This document shows, in pieces, positions 1 to 11,409 of a stretch of DNA of 64,000 nucleotides. A program made the position numbers and the translations under genes. Position 1 is the first letter of the stretch. Every line of letters starts with the position of its first letter. The stretch is taken from NCBI GenBank assembly GCA_037179335.1, contig JAKZHN010000003.1:248001-312000 (forward strand). Reading direction: 5' to 3'. The DNA is from Cyclaneusma minus (Eukaryota; Ascomycota; Leotiomycetes; Marthamycetales; Marthamycetaceae). The notes below the pieces were generated by a model. That model was given only the letters and a program-made list of their open reading frames with translations. It was not told where the DNA came from and ran no database searches.

Positions 1-513
1 TTCGACGTTCCGCTCTCTGAAGAAGCATTCCATATTTGTGGCGCATCCTGTTGCGGCGATGTTGCACAATCCACCTTGATAGATGCGACCCATGTTTTGA
101 GACTCTCGACGCCAGTCCTCTGGGGAGTTTTGAATGATACAGAGCGAGTCAATCCATATGTACTGAACACCAAGGTAGCGGCTGACGTGTACGGCATCTT
201 GAAAGCCTTGTGGTAAAGCACACAGATCGATGCCAGATTGCAGCTGGGAAATGTTGGAGCTCAGCAGCTTGAGCGAAGGTTTCGGACTCCATCGGTGGCT
301 AAGTGTGGTGTATTGAGCATCATTCGTAATGCCTGAATGTGTGATACATAGCTTGACCGTCGCCTCGCTAAGGCTAGCTATAGCCAGTAATCGTTTGGAT
401 AGGAAGTCTTGTCGTCTGAGAGCCCCAGCTCTGCATCGGTCATGGCTTGTCCTGCAGCGGTGAATCCAGAACTGCGCTTGGTCAAGACATGCTGTGGACA
501 GGGCACTTCGCAT
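1..513 (-). CDS. HET-domain (heterokaryon incompatibility) protein, 3' end cut by window edge
   Basis: An open minus-strand frame runs off the left edge, giving 171 codons from the ATG at 513-511. It carries the hallmarks of a fungal HET domain: a preceding FWIHRCRTSHDRC stretch like the W..C..H..C region often found before HET domains, then YTTLSHRWSP (domain start, about residue 68), LPQGFQDAVHVSRYLGVQYI, WIDSLCIIQNSPEDWRRES and YQGGLCNIAATG. HET proteins mediate non-self recognition and programmed cell death after hyphal fusion, and many are paralogues without an assigned role. The frame stays open upstream to about 660 without another ATG, so the start could lie further up or beyond an intron. 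The C-terminal effector part is outside the window. Family assignment is firm; the allele or function is unknown. Confidence 0.86.
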   Translation of the reverse strand, partial: MRSALSTACLDQAQFWIHRCRTSHDRCRAGALRRQDFLSKRLLAIASLSEATVKLCITHSGITNDAQYTTLSHRWSPKPSLKLLSSNISQLQSGIDLCALPQGFQDAVHVSRYLGVQYIWIDSLCIIQNSPEDWRRESQNMGRIYQGGLCNIAATGCATNMECFFRERNVE

Positions 514-3500
514 GTACGAGTACGAGGCTTTCGAGGAAGTCCGTCGTACACAGAATGGTGAGGAGAAGCCGCCATGCCTGCTAAGGCCATAAATGCTGAA
601 GGAGACTATGCTCTCATGTCCATGTAGTGGCGCCGGGGGTATGAGTCTAGTTGAGCCATCGGCAGGTGACGGGCCTTCCACCAATTGAACGGAAGTTTTG
701 CCAACTCTGCTGCAGATGTAGCAGCCGTCCTGCCTCGCCTTGTGAAAATCTTCTTCTCTTCCGTGATGTGGCCTTTCTCGGGGTCCACGACTCCAGTCGA
801 GCTAGAACATTGCCTGGCAAGCCGAACAAAGCATGGTGGCGGTTAGTCCCGGAAAAGAAGAAGAGGGATACTGACTAGAAGAAACAGTCCAGCTGAACCT
901 CTCATTTCAGCCTTCTCGATACGTTACCTTGGGGGCCGATTCGGCAACGAGAAGCATTCCGTTGGATCTATGCGATTTGCGGTCGGTTCCAGACTCGGAA
1001 ACCGGTGCCGCAGACCATGGCTTCCCATCTCGACTCCGAGTGATTGTAAAAGCTGAGGCTTGGGGTCCAGAACGCGATGTTTGCGAGAGCAGAAGGAAGA
1101 GCTCCGGCGACGCGAAAAAGAGGCGGACAGGCTGACTAAGCAAGGTCTTCGCGCTAGCCAGATCACGTGACCGAGACTTCAAAACCTGCGAACTCGAAGT
1201 TCCAGAGCTCAACGTTGCACATCACCATCGAGCCTCGCAGATCCTGGATCACAACCTCCGCCAAGAACACAGCCACCATCATGGAAATTAGAAGAGTGGA
1301 TAGACGTCGCATCGCATCAGCGGGTCCAATTGATCCACGTCGGCGACGGGGTCTCCTGTCACCGACCTCTCGGGATCTGCAGCCGGAATTTTGAAACACA
1401 GGCACAGACAGGCTGAGCACAGAACGACCGCGTATCAACATCTCGAAGCAGAGTGGTGGCCACATAACCAGCTCGGACGGCTTTAATGGAGAAGAGACGG
1501 GCGTATCGCCAGACTCATATCGCCGGCAAACACGAGCTGCTGCAATCTGGCGCCAGAAGATCGTTATCTGCTGAGTTTGAGGCTGTGTTTTGCTCACGCG
1601 AGGTGCTTTGAAACTCCACGCTGAATGGAGAATTGATTCGTCGCTGGGCTTTGATGGCTCGATGGTGCTTGGCTTTCTCTTCATTCCGCTCCCTTATTGA
1701 TCGAAACTCACGGTGTTGTCGAATTTGTGCTGTCATCAGGCACGTCTCATTCCCTACCTTTCTATCCATCAACTGGCCATGCCGAGCTTCAACTCATATG
1801 TTCCCGAAGTACGTGCCAGTGTCGTATAATGCTGCGTTTTTCTGAAGCAACGACGCGGAGCACTGAAACCTCGATGTTGCATACGGAGCAAGCCAGAAGC
1901 GACGCGGCCATGCTCGATGCTTGCGTGCTATTCGAAGGATCTTGGTTTTTGACCCTTACTATGTCCACCAGACGAAGGACATGGGAAATGGGAATCAAGC
2001 TTTATATACTCCGAGATACCCTCGAAGCACGTTGCGGCACAGCAGGACCATCCTTGCGACATAGAAGGCCCACAGATTGCTATCTGGCACAAAGGCCCCG
2101 CCTTCGGAAGATGGGGTCTGGGGAGAGCTTTATACTTTTTGGGTTTTGTCTTTTGTACCGCGTCGACGAAAAGGTCTAGACTCTCGTACGCCTTGCAACA
2201 TGTGGGCCAAGTGGCTTGCTCAGAAAACTCCTAGGTGACAGGGCCCTCGCTCCCCATCTCAGACCCAAGTTGGGTCATATGTGGATGTGAGTGAGGCATG
2301 TGGAGGTCTGAATAGATCTCTTGATCGACCTGATCGTCGCGACGCTGGAACAGAAGAATCACTAGGAATGTTCTGTGCTGGTGAAAGGTTTGTGCTTCCG
2401 CCCCTGCTAACGCTTGATTTCACCGTTGAGAGCCGGTAGTTTCCCGGCTTTCAAGTTCACCAAGCCATGGACGTCATGTCGACGGGATGATCAGGATCAT
2501 CGACGAAGCCACAGGATGCATGTCTGCCACGCTTGGAGCGACAGCCAAGATCGAGGATCCTGCTTCTCCATGTCGAATCGACAACAGCCGGAATATCTCG
2601 ATCATCTCCTAACCGCATACTGTATACAACGTCAAGCCTCTTGGACTCTTGGAAGACTACCGAATCTAAGCGCCTTCAATCCCAACACCTTGGAGAATCG
2701 ACTTCAGACATGGGAAACTTGACCTTGGACAAAACCTGATCAGCTAGGTGGGAGGTGACATCTTCCATGCAGCATCAGACCTCGGCATACTCGGCAGGGG
2801 CTTGGAAAACTGACGTCGAAGGCTCAGTCGAAGCTCAGCAAGCATTTGATACATGTATGAAAGAGGAAGTTGAGGAAGGCTCGAGCTTCTTCTTTTGCTT
2901 CCTTGCAGGAGGATAGAGAGAGATTGACGTGCTTCCGCATTTCTACCCCACACACCACTTCGGAATACGGTACCGAGGACGCGGAGTGGGATGCGGGATG
3001 TGGACATTGTGGTCACTGCTAGGGTTGGAGATATTGGTTTCCTAGGGCTCGACTCCAAGGAATTCTACCGATGTTCTGCATACTGCTGCAATGATGGTGT
3101 TTTGCTCCAAATTTCCCCGAAACAAGTTCGATAGTCGAAAATCGAAGCAAATGATCTCACCGAGTCCTCCAAGTTCCAACCTCTCGCCTCTCATCATCAA
3201 GCATCCTCATACCAAAGCCTTCCAACTCGAAATCATCCACAGGAGGCAGAAAAGGCGGTCTTTACCTCTTCAAAGCGGAATTCACATGAAAATATCCAAA
3301 ATCTCCGCTGATCACCCCATAATCGACCTTTCCCAATTCCCATCCTCAAAAACACTTTTCCCATCTCGATATCGATATCCGGATCTCGTCAACAAGTCGT
3401 CGACGTTGGTCTAAGCCTCCGGCTAGCATGGCACTGACACGTCGGCGCAGCAGCGTTCCTCGGCACCGACTCGCGCTTCGCACAGGCTTCCGCATTTGGC

Positions 3501-6004
3501 AGTCCTGGCAGCCCAAACAAGCTTCGCGTCCTCCTGCGCTCTGACGCTCTGGTCCGGCACTTGCTGCAAGCGCCCGTCTCTGCACTTGTCACATCCGATA
3601 AGCTTTGGTGCGACTCACTTGAGTTTGAAAGCTTTGCGGACTCACGACAAGCTGAAGCTGTTTCGACAGTTTTGATCGTCGAGACCGGTCGAGAAAACCT
3701 GAAATGAATCGCCTTTTTTCTGGGAATTTATCGACAAACCTTGCAAGTCCCATGGACCCTGACGCCAGGTGGTGACGGTGGAGGCGCTAGCATCATGCAT
3801 GTCAGCCTTAGACGGGCCCGTCCCACATCACGCAGTCAGCTTTGATCCTTCACGCTTGGCACATCCTTCGCGTAGAATTATGTGGGTTTATCTAGAAGCT
3901 GACCAAATCCAGAAAAGATAGGAGATCTGAATTTCGAATCCGCGTTGTATTTTCAAAATTATAACGTTGCAATATTGAAGCCACGGAGGCCACCGGAGAT
4001 CTAACATATCTATGAACTGCGACCAGGGGAGATAAAGAGTGGAACCCGCGGCGGTGGACAAGCGACCCGCGCCGACGGTTATCAAAGAGATCAAATGCGA
4101 TCAAAGAAGCCAAGATGACGGGATATTTTGGACAAAGAAACCACCGCGGCGGGTTTTTTAATGGTCGCACACGGCTATGGTGAGGTCATTGATTTGTAGC
4201 TACGATACTGACGAGATGTACAGAAATATTGAGTTGAAATTTATTTCAACGTCGAACGTGGACGTCGACTGGAGGTTCATGAAGTTCGAAAGTTCGAGAC
4301 AGCGCTGCTTTATCAAAAGTCGGCGTCGGAGGAAGCACTCACCGGTTGCAACTTCACTAAAATGGCGGCCGTCGCAGGCTGTTTCGACGTTGCAGGTGCC
4401 AGCCAGCAGGCAGGAGGAAGGCAGTGCTGGGAGAGTGCCGCTGACGTTGAAGGCTGGCGGCTGGTTGGGAATCGTCGTTGGATACATGTAGGCGATCTAC
4501 CAGAAGGGCAGCGGATGCGATTTTTATATTCCTCGAACCCCGATGCTAACAAAAAGCTTGATCTTCAATTCCCGACATGGGTTGATGGAGGAAAATCCGG
4601 GGAAAGCTGAAGATATTTCAATCCACGAGGAAGGGGGGCATCCAGTCCGAAGTCCAGGATCATAGCTTCAAGGAGTCCAAGCTGGAGGTTTTGTTGGTTT
4701 GAGAGATGACGAATTTTACGTGAAATGAAAATGCCGAGACGGTGGATGAGGGGATTCGCAGTTCTGAATGGTTCGCAACTCCTGCTTTTGCCAGTTGATG
4801 AGATCCGAGATCTCCTTTCCTGTTGGTTCCCCAGCCCGCTCAGCCTTCTTTTCTGTGTGTGCCACGTCAGGTACGTATGCATTCACAGCCCTTTTATCAT
4901 CGAGTGGTTCACAGACATCGCAAGTGGTGCACGGTTTCCAGCTGGCGGTTTATCAGATCATGTCGCTAAAATGATTTGACATTTTATGCTCCGCCTCCTA
5001 GCAACGGGCTTGGCGTCCAGCTTTCCGCCGCGCTCACTAAAAGAGCGGCAACGACGACCACAGGGATCCATCCGTCTGAGAATTCAACGACGACGCAGTG
5101 ACAAGAAGCAACATCCTGCAAAGATGTGAGTGGGCAGAGTGCGGCAAAGAGGATCATGAAGAGACATTCTGAGGATTTTGTACCTTTTCAGCCAACATCG
5201 GCTTTGAAGATACTTGACATGATGCTTGCATTATTGAGGTATGTACTCTGTCAGCATCAGAGCGTGTAATAACCGGTTGCAGGGGTCGTGTTCATGAATC
5301 AGAAGCGGAAAGGGCAATTAACTGGGCCCCACCCCCAGCTGGTCCCCTCCCCACCCCCCCATATCAGCATGCCACCCTAAATTAATGCCTGCCGCCGCTC
5401 CTCTCACAGCAAAAGCGGTGCCTTTCCCTTGCAAATCCCCGTGCATGTGTGTGCATATGCTGTCTGCTCAGCCTCTCCGTCAAAGCCCAAAGCTGTCTGT
5501 GTTCGAGTTTACATAAGGTCAGCCTGCCCCCGAAGTCGATCTGAAGAAAGCCTGTTCCGCCAATCACTCTGCCAAATCCCACCTCTGAATCGTCATTCAA
5601 GCTTATTGTGCTGAATCCGCCGCGCCCTCTCTCGCCTGCCGACTAAATATATACCACACCGACCCCCGACAAGCCTCGACCTCTCGAGTTTCTTTGTCCC
5701 CGCCGTCGACGCTCTTAGACGCTTAAATCTGTGACGACGCCGCCAAAGCGAAGTCTCACAGCCTCGCACCATCTCTGTGCCGTGCCGCCGACTCTTGAGA
5801 GAAGCGCCTAGACGAATAAATATACGAGGCTGCTGCTGTCGCGTCGAGAATTCCTCGAGATCCCCGACGCCGTTCTCTTGTTGATTCCTCCGCGCCTAGA
5901 CCGACCTTTGCCTTTCTGCTTCCCAAAAACGCGGGAAGCAAATCTTCGAAACTACCAACCTGGATCCACTACAACTACGCGGTCTCTTCTCCTCCCACGA
6001 CAAA
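514..6004. other. Long intergenic stretch without a supported gene
   Basis: I find no recognisable protein family in this 5.5 kb. Short frames on both strands (the longest about 170 codons, 1163-1684 minus) have no family signature and overlap each other. The last 400 bp before the OST-alpha-like gene are pyrimidine-rich and contain a TATA-like TATATA near 5647-5652, a plausible promoter and 5' UTR for that gene. A lineage-specific gene or a long UTR cannot be excluded without transcript data. Confidence 0.5.
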
Positions 6005-7305
6005 ATGGGTTCTGATACTACCTGTCCCACGGCGGACACCTCGGGTCCGAGTAAGTACATGTAGTCGCAATCGCATTGTTGACATTGTCGACGAATCCCA
6101 CATATGGCGCAGAGCAAACAATGCTAACAACCGGCCACAGCCATCGAGCCCCTCGTGGGCAACATGACCTACCACACCGTCAGCATCATCATCGCCGGTG
6201 CTTGCGCCCTCTTTGCCTCTCTCCTCGCCCTCTTCAACATCTTCCGACACAGCACGCACTTCTCCAATCCGACCGAGCAAGTGCAAATCATCCGCATTCT
6301 CTTCATCATCCCCCTCTTCGCCATTATCAACGTGCTCTGCGTCTGGTACGACGGCGATGCCTCCATCTACATCAAAGGCGCCCTCGACGTTGCTGAAGCC
6401 TTCCCCATGGCCGCCTTCTTCCTCCTCGAAAACGCCTACGTCGTTCCTGATATCCGTGATCGGGTGGCCTATTTTGCAAGCTTGGAGAACGTGACTAAGA
6501 AGGGCCAGAAGACGCCCGGAGGGAGCTTGGCTTGGTACAAGAAGATGAATATCTTTGTGCTGCAATGGTGTTTTACGAGTATTGGTCTGTGGGTTGTGAC
6601 GATTATTACGCAGGCGAGTGGTCACTACTGTCAGACGAGCAGCAGTGCGCACTATGCTCATATCTGGGTCACGGTCTTCCGCGTGATCTTCACCATTATG
6701 GCCATTTCGTCGATCTTCAAGTTTTACGGAAGACTTAAGAGCATCTTGAAGCCTCGTGGAACGATGTTGCAGCTTGTTGCTTTCAAGATCATTGTCTTCA
6801 TGAACTTCATCCAGACTGTAAGTTGCACCCCTCTTTTACCTCTTTCCCTCCGTCCCAAACCCCATCCCTTCCTTACCATCCTCCCCAACTCCCTCCATAC
6901 CGCACGAATCACCCAACTAAACTCAACCAGTTCATCTTCTCAATCCTCGCCTCCGAAAACGTCCTCAAAGCCAACAAATACATGACCTACAACGACCTTG
7001 CCAACGGCCTGCCTTCCCTCCTCCTGTGCTGCGAAATGGTCCTCGTCGCGACCTTCATGCTCTTCGCCTACCCCGCCACCCCCTACATCCTCTCCGCCTC
7101 CAACGCCTCCACCGGCCGCTACTACCAAGGCGGTCCCATGGGCATCAAAGCCTTCGTGAAAGCTTTGAACCTATTTGGTGTCGTGAAAGACTTTTTGTAC
7201 ATCATCTCGAGTTCCAAGAATTCGGGATATAGACAGGCGCAGGGGGGGCCGGGTGATATGCCGTATCAGAGCTATCATGCCAATGGCTATGGTGCTAACG
7301 TTTAG
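6005..7305 (+). CDS. OST-alpha / TMEM184 (DUF300) seven-helix membrane protein
   Basis: Three exons (6005-6050, 6141-6817, 6931-7305) encode 365 residues. Both introns have GTAAGT donors; the acceptors are CCACAG and AACCAG. The start lies in CAAAATGGG and gives a short soluble N-terminus followed by multiple hydrophobic helices. Family signatures include IIRILFIIPLFAIINVL, the DASIYIKGALDVAEAF segment followed by an AAFFLL helix, and KPRGTMLQLVAFKIIVF leading to a helix that joins exons 2 and 3. The family (organic solute transporter alpha / TMEM184, Pfam Solute_trans_a) comprises multi-pass proteins of the plasma membrane and endomembranes. In animals OST-alpha forms a steroid/bile-acid transporter; the fungal members have no settled substrate. 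The C-terminal tail is Gly/Tyr/Gln-rich and probably cytosolic. Confidence 0.85.
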
Positions 7306-9746
7306 GGTGAGGGGATGGTGGAGGCCAATGGCTACTTTGATACGGAGTGGTGGGATGCGGTTTGGGAGGTTGAGGGGAAGGTGACTTGAGAACACTTTAG
7401 TCTCTCATCCCTTCGACCACATCACCAGCAACCGCCCCACACGCGAGTCGAACTCCAGCAGCCCTCCAAGCTTGGCACACTCGACTCGAAAGGGCTATCG
7501 AACGCTCACTCGAGCATTGCCTTCTCGAACTTTACAGCGAACACTGCGAACGCGCTTCTTTCTTGTCTTTCTTGTCTTTTTACGAAATCGCGGAAAGAGA
7601 TATCCATCACTCACGGCGCACGGAGGGCGTTTAAATAACATACATCACTTCTTTTTGTGTCTCTCGCAAGGTGGCATCTCTTCTAGGGCTTTTTCAGAAT
7701 TTGAGGGCTTGGGGAGGAGGTGGGATGTGAATGTACGATAGAATAGATGGGGGGAAAAGTGCATATGCGATGCGCTATTGAATGAACAGGAAATGCTTTG
7801 AATATATTTTGCGCTCTTTGCTGTTGCTGTGTTGCTGTGTTGTAACTGGGATTTTGCTAGTTTTGAAATACTCGGGTAGAGGGTAGAGTTGTTCTATGTG
7901 GTGATTCATTTAGGTCGGTCTTAGTCTGTTCGTTGTTTGTTTGATGCTCCCGCTCTGAGTTAAAGCCTGATGGTCTGATGCAAAACAGTCTCTCCATGCC
8001 ATGACAACAATGCCACTATCCTCAAGTCTTCGAGTCCTTAGCTCACGGTCAGCCACCAAGGATTCCTTTCGTAATCCAACAACCAATGTCAACCATTCAA
8101 CTCAACAGCCACCAAGCTGCACCATGATCCCGTGCATATCCACCTGCCACCGCTTATTCCCCCATCTCCTCCAGCTAACTCCATGATCCTCTCAAGTCCT
8201 CGATGCTAGAATCTGGTGGTTCTCGCGGAGCGTTCTCGCAGGGCCTGTGCCGTGCCACTGTTAGTTGCAAGCATACCTACCATAAAGCCCACCAACCAAC
8301 ACACTCCGAAATCTGTTAGGTAGTTTTGACTGGTCAGTTCATCGCCTCGTTCCCCTCAGCCTCTCATGCTTCCTTCTCTCGCATTCTCCTCCTTTGTAGC
8401 ATTCCCTAGCTAAGGTACCTGCTCATTTCGTCAAATTACTACCATCCCATCTCGTTCTTCCGGGCATTCATTCACCCAAATTTCGCGAAAACGGAAAACC
8501 TGCCAAGCGCAATGCTGAATGCTCATCCCCAGATCCCTCCAGGACTGGACACTGGCGATCTTGTCTATAAACGTAATTAGGTAGCCTACAAGCACGCATC
8601 ACCCTCTCTCCTCCATCTTTCGCACAACAGTAAGCACCAGATATCACAAATCCTATCACTGCTCGCTTTCACAACCTGTCCTCTCCCTCCCACGCCCATC
8701 CCGCGCCACATATCTCCCCACAGTCCACTTCCTCCGCCCCCCGTCCCTTGTCTCACATTCTCTCTTTCCCAGCACCCATCATCTCCCTTCCAAAGATCTC
8801 AGCGCCTCTTCCTGTTGCAAAAGCTCCCAGAAGCTCCTTGGAAAACGATAGAACTGGAATGTTTGGATGACAGGGAGAGGAGAAGAGGCTGAAGACGGGA
8901 GCGAGGACATGGTTTGATGCGAGATTTGAGATTTGAGATTTGCTAATGGGCAGAGGTTGGGGGGTTTACGGCGTAAATGCGAATTATAATATAGGTACCT
9001 GATGGATTTGGGGGACTGCGGTATAAGGTAGCTGGGCGATGTAGTGTTGCGGTATCTGGGCTGGGTTCTGTGGCGACGGGGGGGGGGGGGGGGGGATGTG
9101 TTTGGTTTGGTTAGATGGCTGGGTGGTTGCTGAATTCCAGAATTGGGGGAGTTGGGAAAGGAGGGGAGCGGGGGAGATGATGGGTGATCGAGAAGCGGAA
9201 AGTGAGGGCGGGGAACTGGGAATGCGAGGAGACGATGGCTTGCGTGGGAATGGGAGGAGAAGAGGTGTCTGTTGATACAAAAAGATGGGGCGGAGGGGTT
9301 GAGTATTTCAAGTCATGTGACGGTCGCTCGTTTGAGTCGTTCGTGGATTCTGGGAAGAAGTCAAAGGCTATATCCTCGACACCTAGGTTCCCAGCTATAT
9401 GGGCATCTGAGACGCCATCGTGATCGCTGCAAACGAAGCCACGTCCCGATCCAAGCAGATCTCCAAGCAAACGCTGTCACCACCTTAGGTATCGAAGAAT
9501 TTGAGTATGGGTTCTCCCGAAAAGAAACCAAGCTGCAATTCCGACAACTCCTAAAGTCGACTTGTCCGGTAGTCCCTAGCGACTACGGGAAACCCGCCTG
9601 ACAGGTTGATTTACGAGTTGTCAGAGTTGCAGCGAGCCCCGAGCCGGAGAGAATCAATATGCTTCTATACACATCTCCACCCATCCACCGCATCGCGGGA
9701 CTTGGAGTGACTTGACAAGGCCCGCGTCACCAACACCCGCTTTGCT
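7306..9746. other. Intergenic region with 3' UTR, pyrimidine-rich stretch and a G18 tract
   Basis: No convincing coding sequence. The first few hundred bases are probably the 3' UTR of the OST-alpha-like gene. Around 8330-8800 the plus strand is strongly C/T-rich. An uninterrupted run of 18 G residues sits at 9078-9095. Short frames here lack family features. Confidence 0.5.
9078..9095 (+). repeat. G18 homopolymer
   Basis: An uninterrupted G run in an intergenic region. The surrounding plus strand (9100-9300) is also purine-rich. It could form a quadruplex, but its exact length is likely to be a sequencing or assembly artefact candidate. Confidence 0.85.
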
Positions 9747-10557
9747 TCACTCGCCCCCACTACCATTCTCATCAGCCTCACCATTCTCCTTCCTAAAGCC
9801 CCCAGCCGGTCGCTGGCCCCTCCGTTCCCTCGACTCCTGCGTCTCTTTCAAATGCCCACCCTCGCCCTTCACAAACTCATAAGTGCGGAATTCGGTGTTC
9901 GCCCATCCGGTACTTCCTTCGCCGTCTGGGTTGTCTGACCAGTCTTCGGTGAAGTAGTGCAGAAACTGAAACTCGTGTTAGAAAAAAGGAATTCAGTGAG
10001 TTGATGCATAGTTTGTTAGATGTACTCGGCGAGCTTGGGTTTGATGGGAGCGAACTTACACCACCGTGAGCAACAAGCACGACTTCTTTGAAATCCGTTG
10101 AAGCGATGTAGCGACGCAGCTCAACGACGTGTTGCTCAATATTCGCCATCTCCATTTTCCACTCTCCTTTGTTACTCTTCCAGCCATCTTCCATCCTCTT
10201 ATCATCCAACTTCCCCTTAAACTCCTCATGTAACTTCTTGACATCAGAGCCAGTGTCTGAAGGCTTGGCCGAGGTTTCCTGAGCGCGCGGTACGAGCATC
10301 AACTTGAGGTTCTTTTCTTCAATGTCTTTCTCGAAGCCGATAAGGGCGGTTTGGATAGTGCGTCGGATAGGGGAGCTGAGGATGCAATCGATCTTGCCGT
10401 GATAGGGGAAATCGGCGGCGAGGCGTTTGCATTGCTCTTTGCCACGGGTGGTGAGGTCGGGGTCGTGGTATTTTTCTTCGTTGGAGGGCGTGTCATCAGA
10501 GGAGGAGAGGTTGTGGTAGCCTTGGGCGTGGCGGACGCAGTGGATGATTGGTGACAT
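9747..10557 (-). CDS. Histidine phosphatase superfamily (phosphoglycerate mutase-like) protein
   Basis: Two exons (10557-10060 and 9965-9747) give 238 residues; the 94-bp intron has GTAAGT and TTTCAG ends. The N-terminal RHG-type catalytic motif is CVRHAQGYHN (His10 the phospho-acceptor). It is followed by the LTTRGKEQCKRLA and SSPIRRTIQTAL segments typical of the family, and the second catalytic histidine in VVLVAHGGFLHYF spans the splice junction (His164). Removing the intron restores the standard HGG-FLHYFTED continuation, which supports the model. The C-terminal 40 residues are charged and low-complexity. Cytosolic fungal members act as broad phosphatases on small phosphometabolites; the substrate is not predictable here. 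Confidence 0.88.
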
Positions 10558-11409
10558 GTTTGCGACTGATGGAACCGATCACTGATGGTTGAGGGTGGAG
10601 GAGAGGAGAGGGAGATGGGAGCTGCTGTGGGAAGAAGAGGTGAGGGGAGTAGAGCTGGGCAGCTGAAGGACAGCTGGATGAACCGACTGGTACCATTTCG
10701 GTAGGCTACTTTCATCTGGGTGCTCTAGATGCGGTGCTAGGAGAGGGAGATGTCATTGACACATGCTTCGCGATACTGACGTTTGATAGCAAAATGGGAT
10801 GGGAAAGGAATTCAAGACGGGAGAAATATGAGTTCGAAAATTACAAAAACGACAGCAGAGCAGCGGAAGAGACTAGAGAGTCAAAGTGCTCGAAACGTGA
10901 CAAGAGATTCTGTACCTTGCCGCCCCCCTCAATGGACGTGACGCGGATGGACCAAACTTGAAGCTGTCCTGCCTGAGCTGGCTAGAGACGACTGAGCCCT
11001 GCGAGGTCCCAAAGACAACGCTTCAGGAAAAGGCGAGGGATCCTTTGTGTGTCACGATGCCTTCATGCAGATGTGTTGTGGTTCTCCAGTCGGGGTTTGG
11101 ATCGAAACTCGCGCCTTGCACGGACCATCGCCATACACGTGATGATTGATTATGTAATACAGCCTAGCGATTAACGCGACTGGACTCCCAAGAAACGCGC
11201 CTCGCGTCTCCCCGAACCTTGAGCTCCGCATTTCCTCACTTCACCATCCCCCGATTCCTTTCTCACTTTCATCGCCCGCCTTCTTCAATTCTTGCATGAA
11301 ATCAATCTCCGGTTGATTTCCTCCTCTCCACCCAATTGAAATACCTTTTCATCCACGAACCTTCAATTGCACACCCAATCGAACAAGTGAATCGGAAGCT
11401 ATCTTCACA
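10558..11409. other. Divergent intergenic region between phosphatase and MSH6
   Basis: This 0.85-kb gap separates two divergently transcribed genes and so must contain both promoters. The stretch just before MSH6 (about 11200-11350) is pyrimidine-rich on the plus strand, as is usual for a fungal 5' leader. I see no clear TATA box and no additional gene. Confidence 0.5.

Noticed and set aside
1163..1684. 173-codon minus-strand frame
   Set aside because: No family signature, overlaps a plus frame of similar quality, and only a short hydrophobic stretch in the middle. Not enough to call a gene.
6155..6661. Long minus-strand frame opposite the OST-alpha-like gene (about 228 codons)
   Set aside because: It mirrors a GC-biased coding strand; its peptide is acidic/His-rich filler without motifs.
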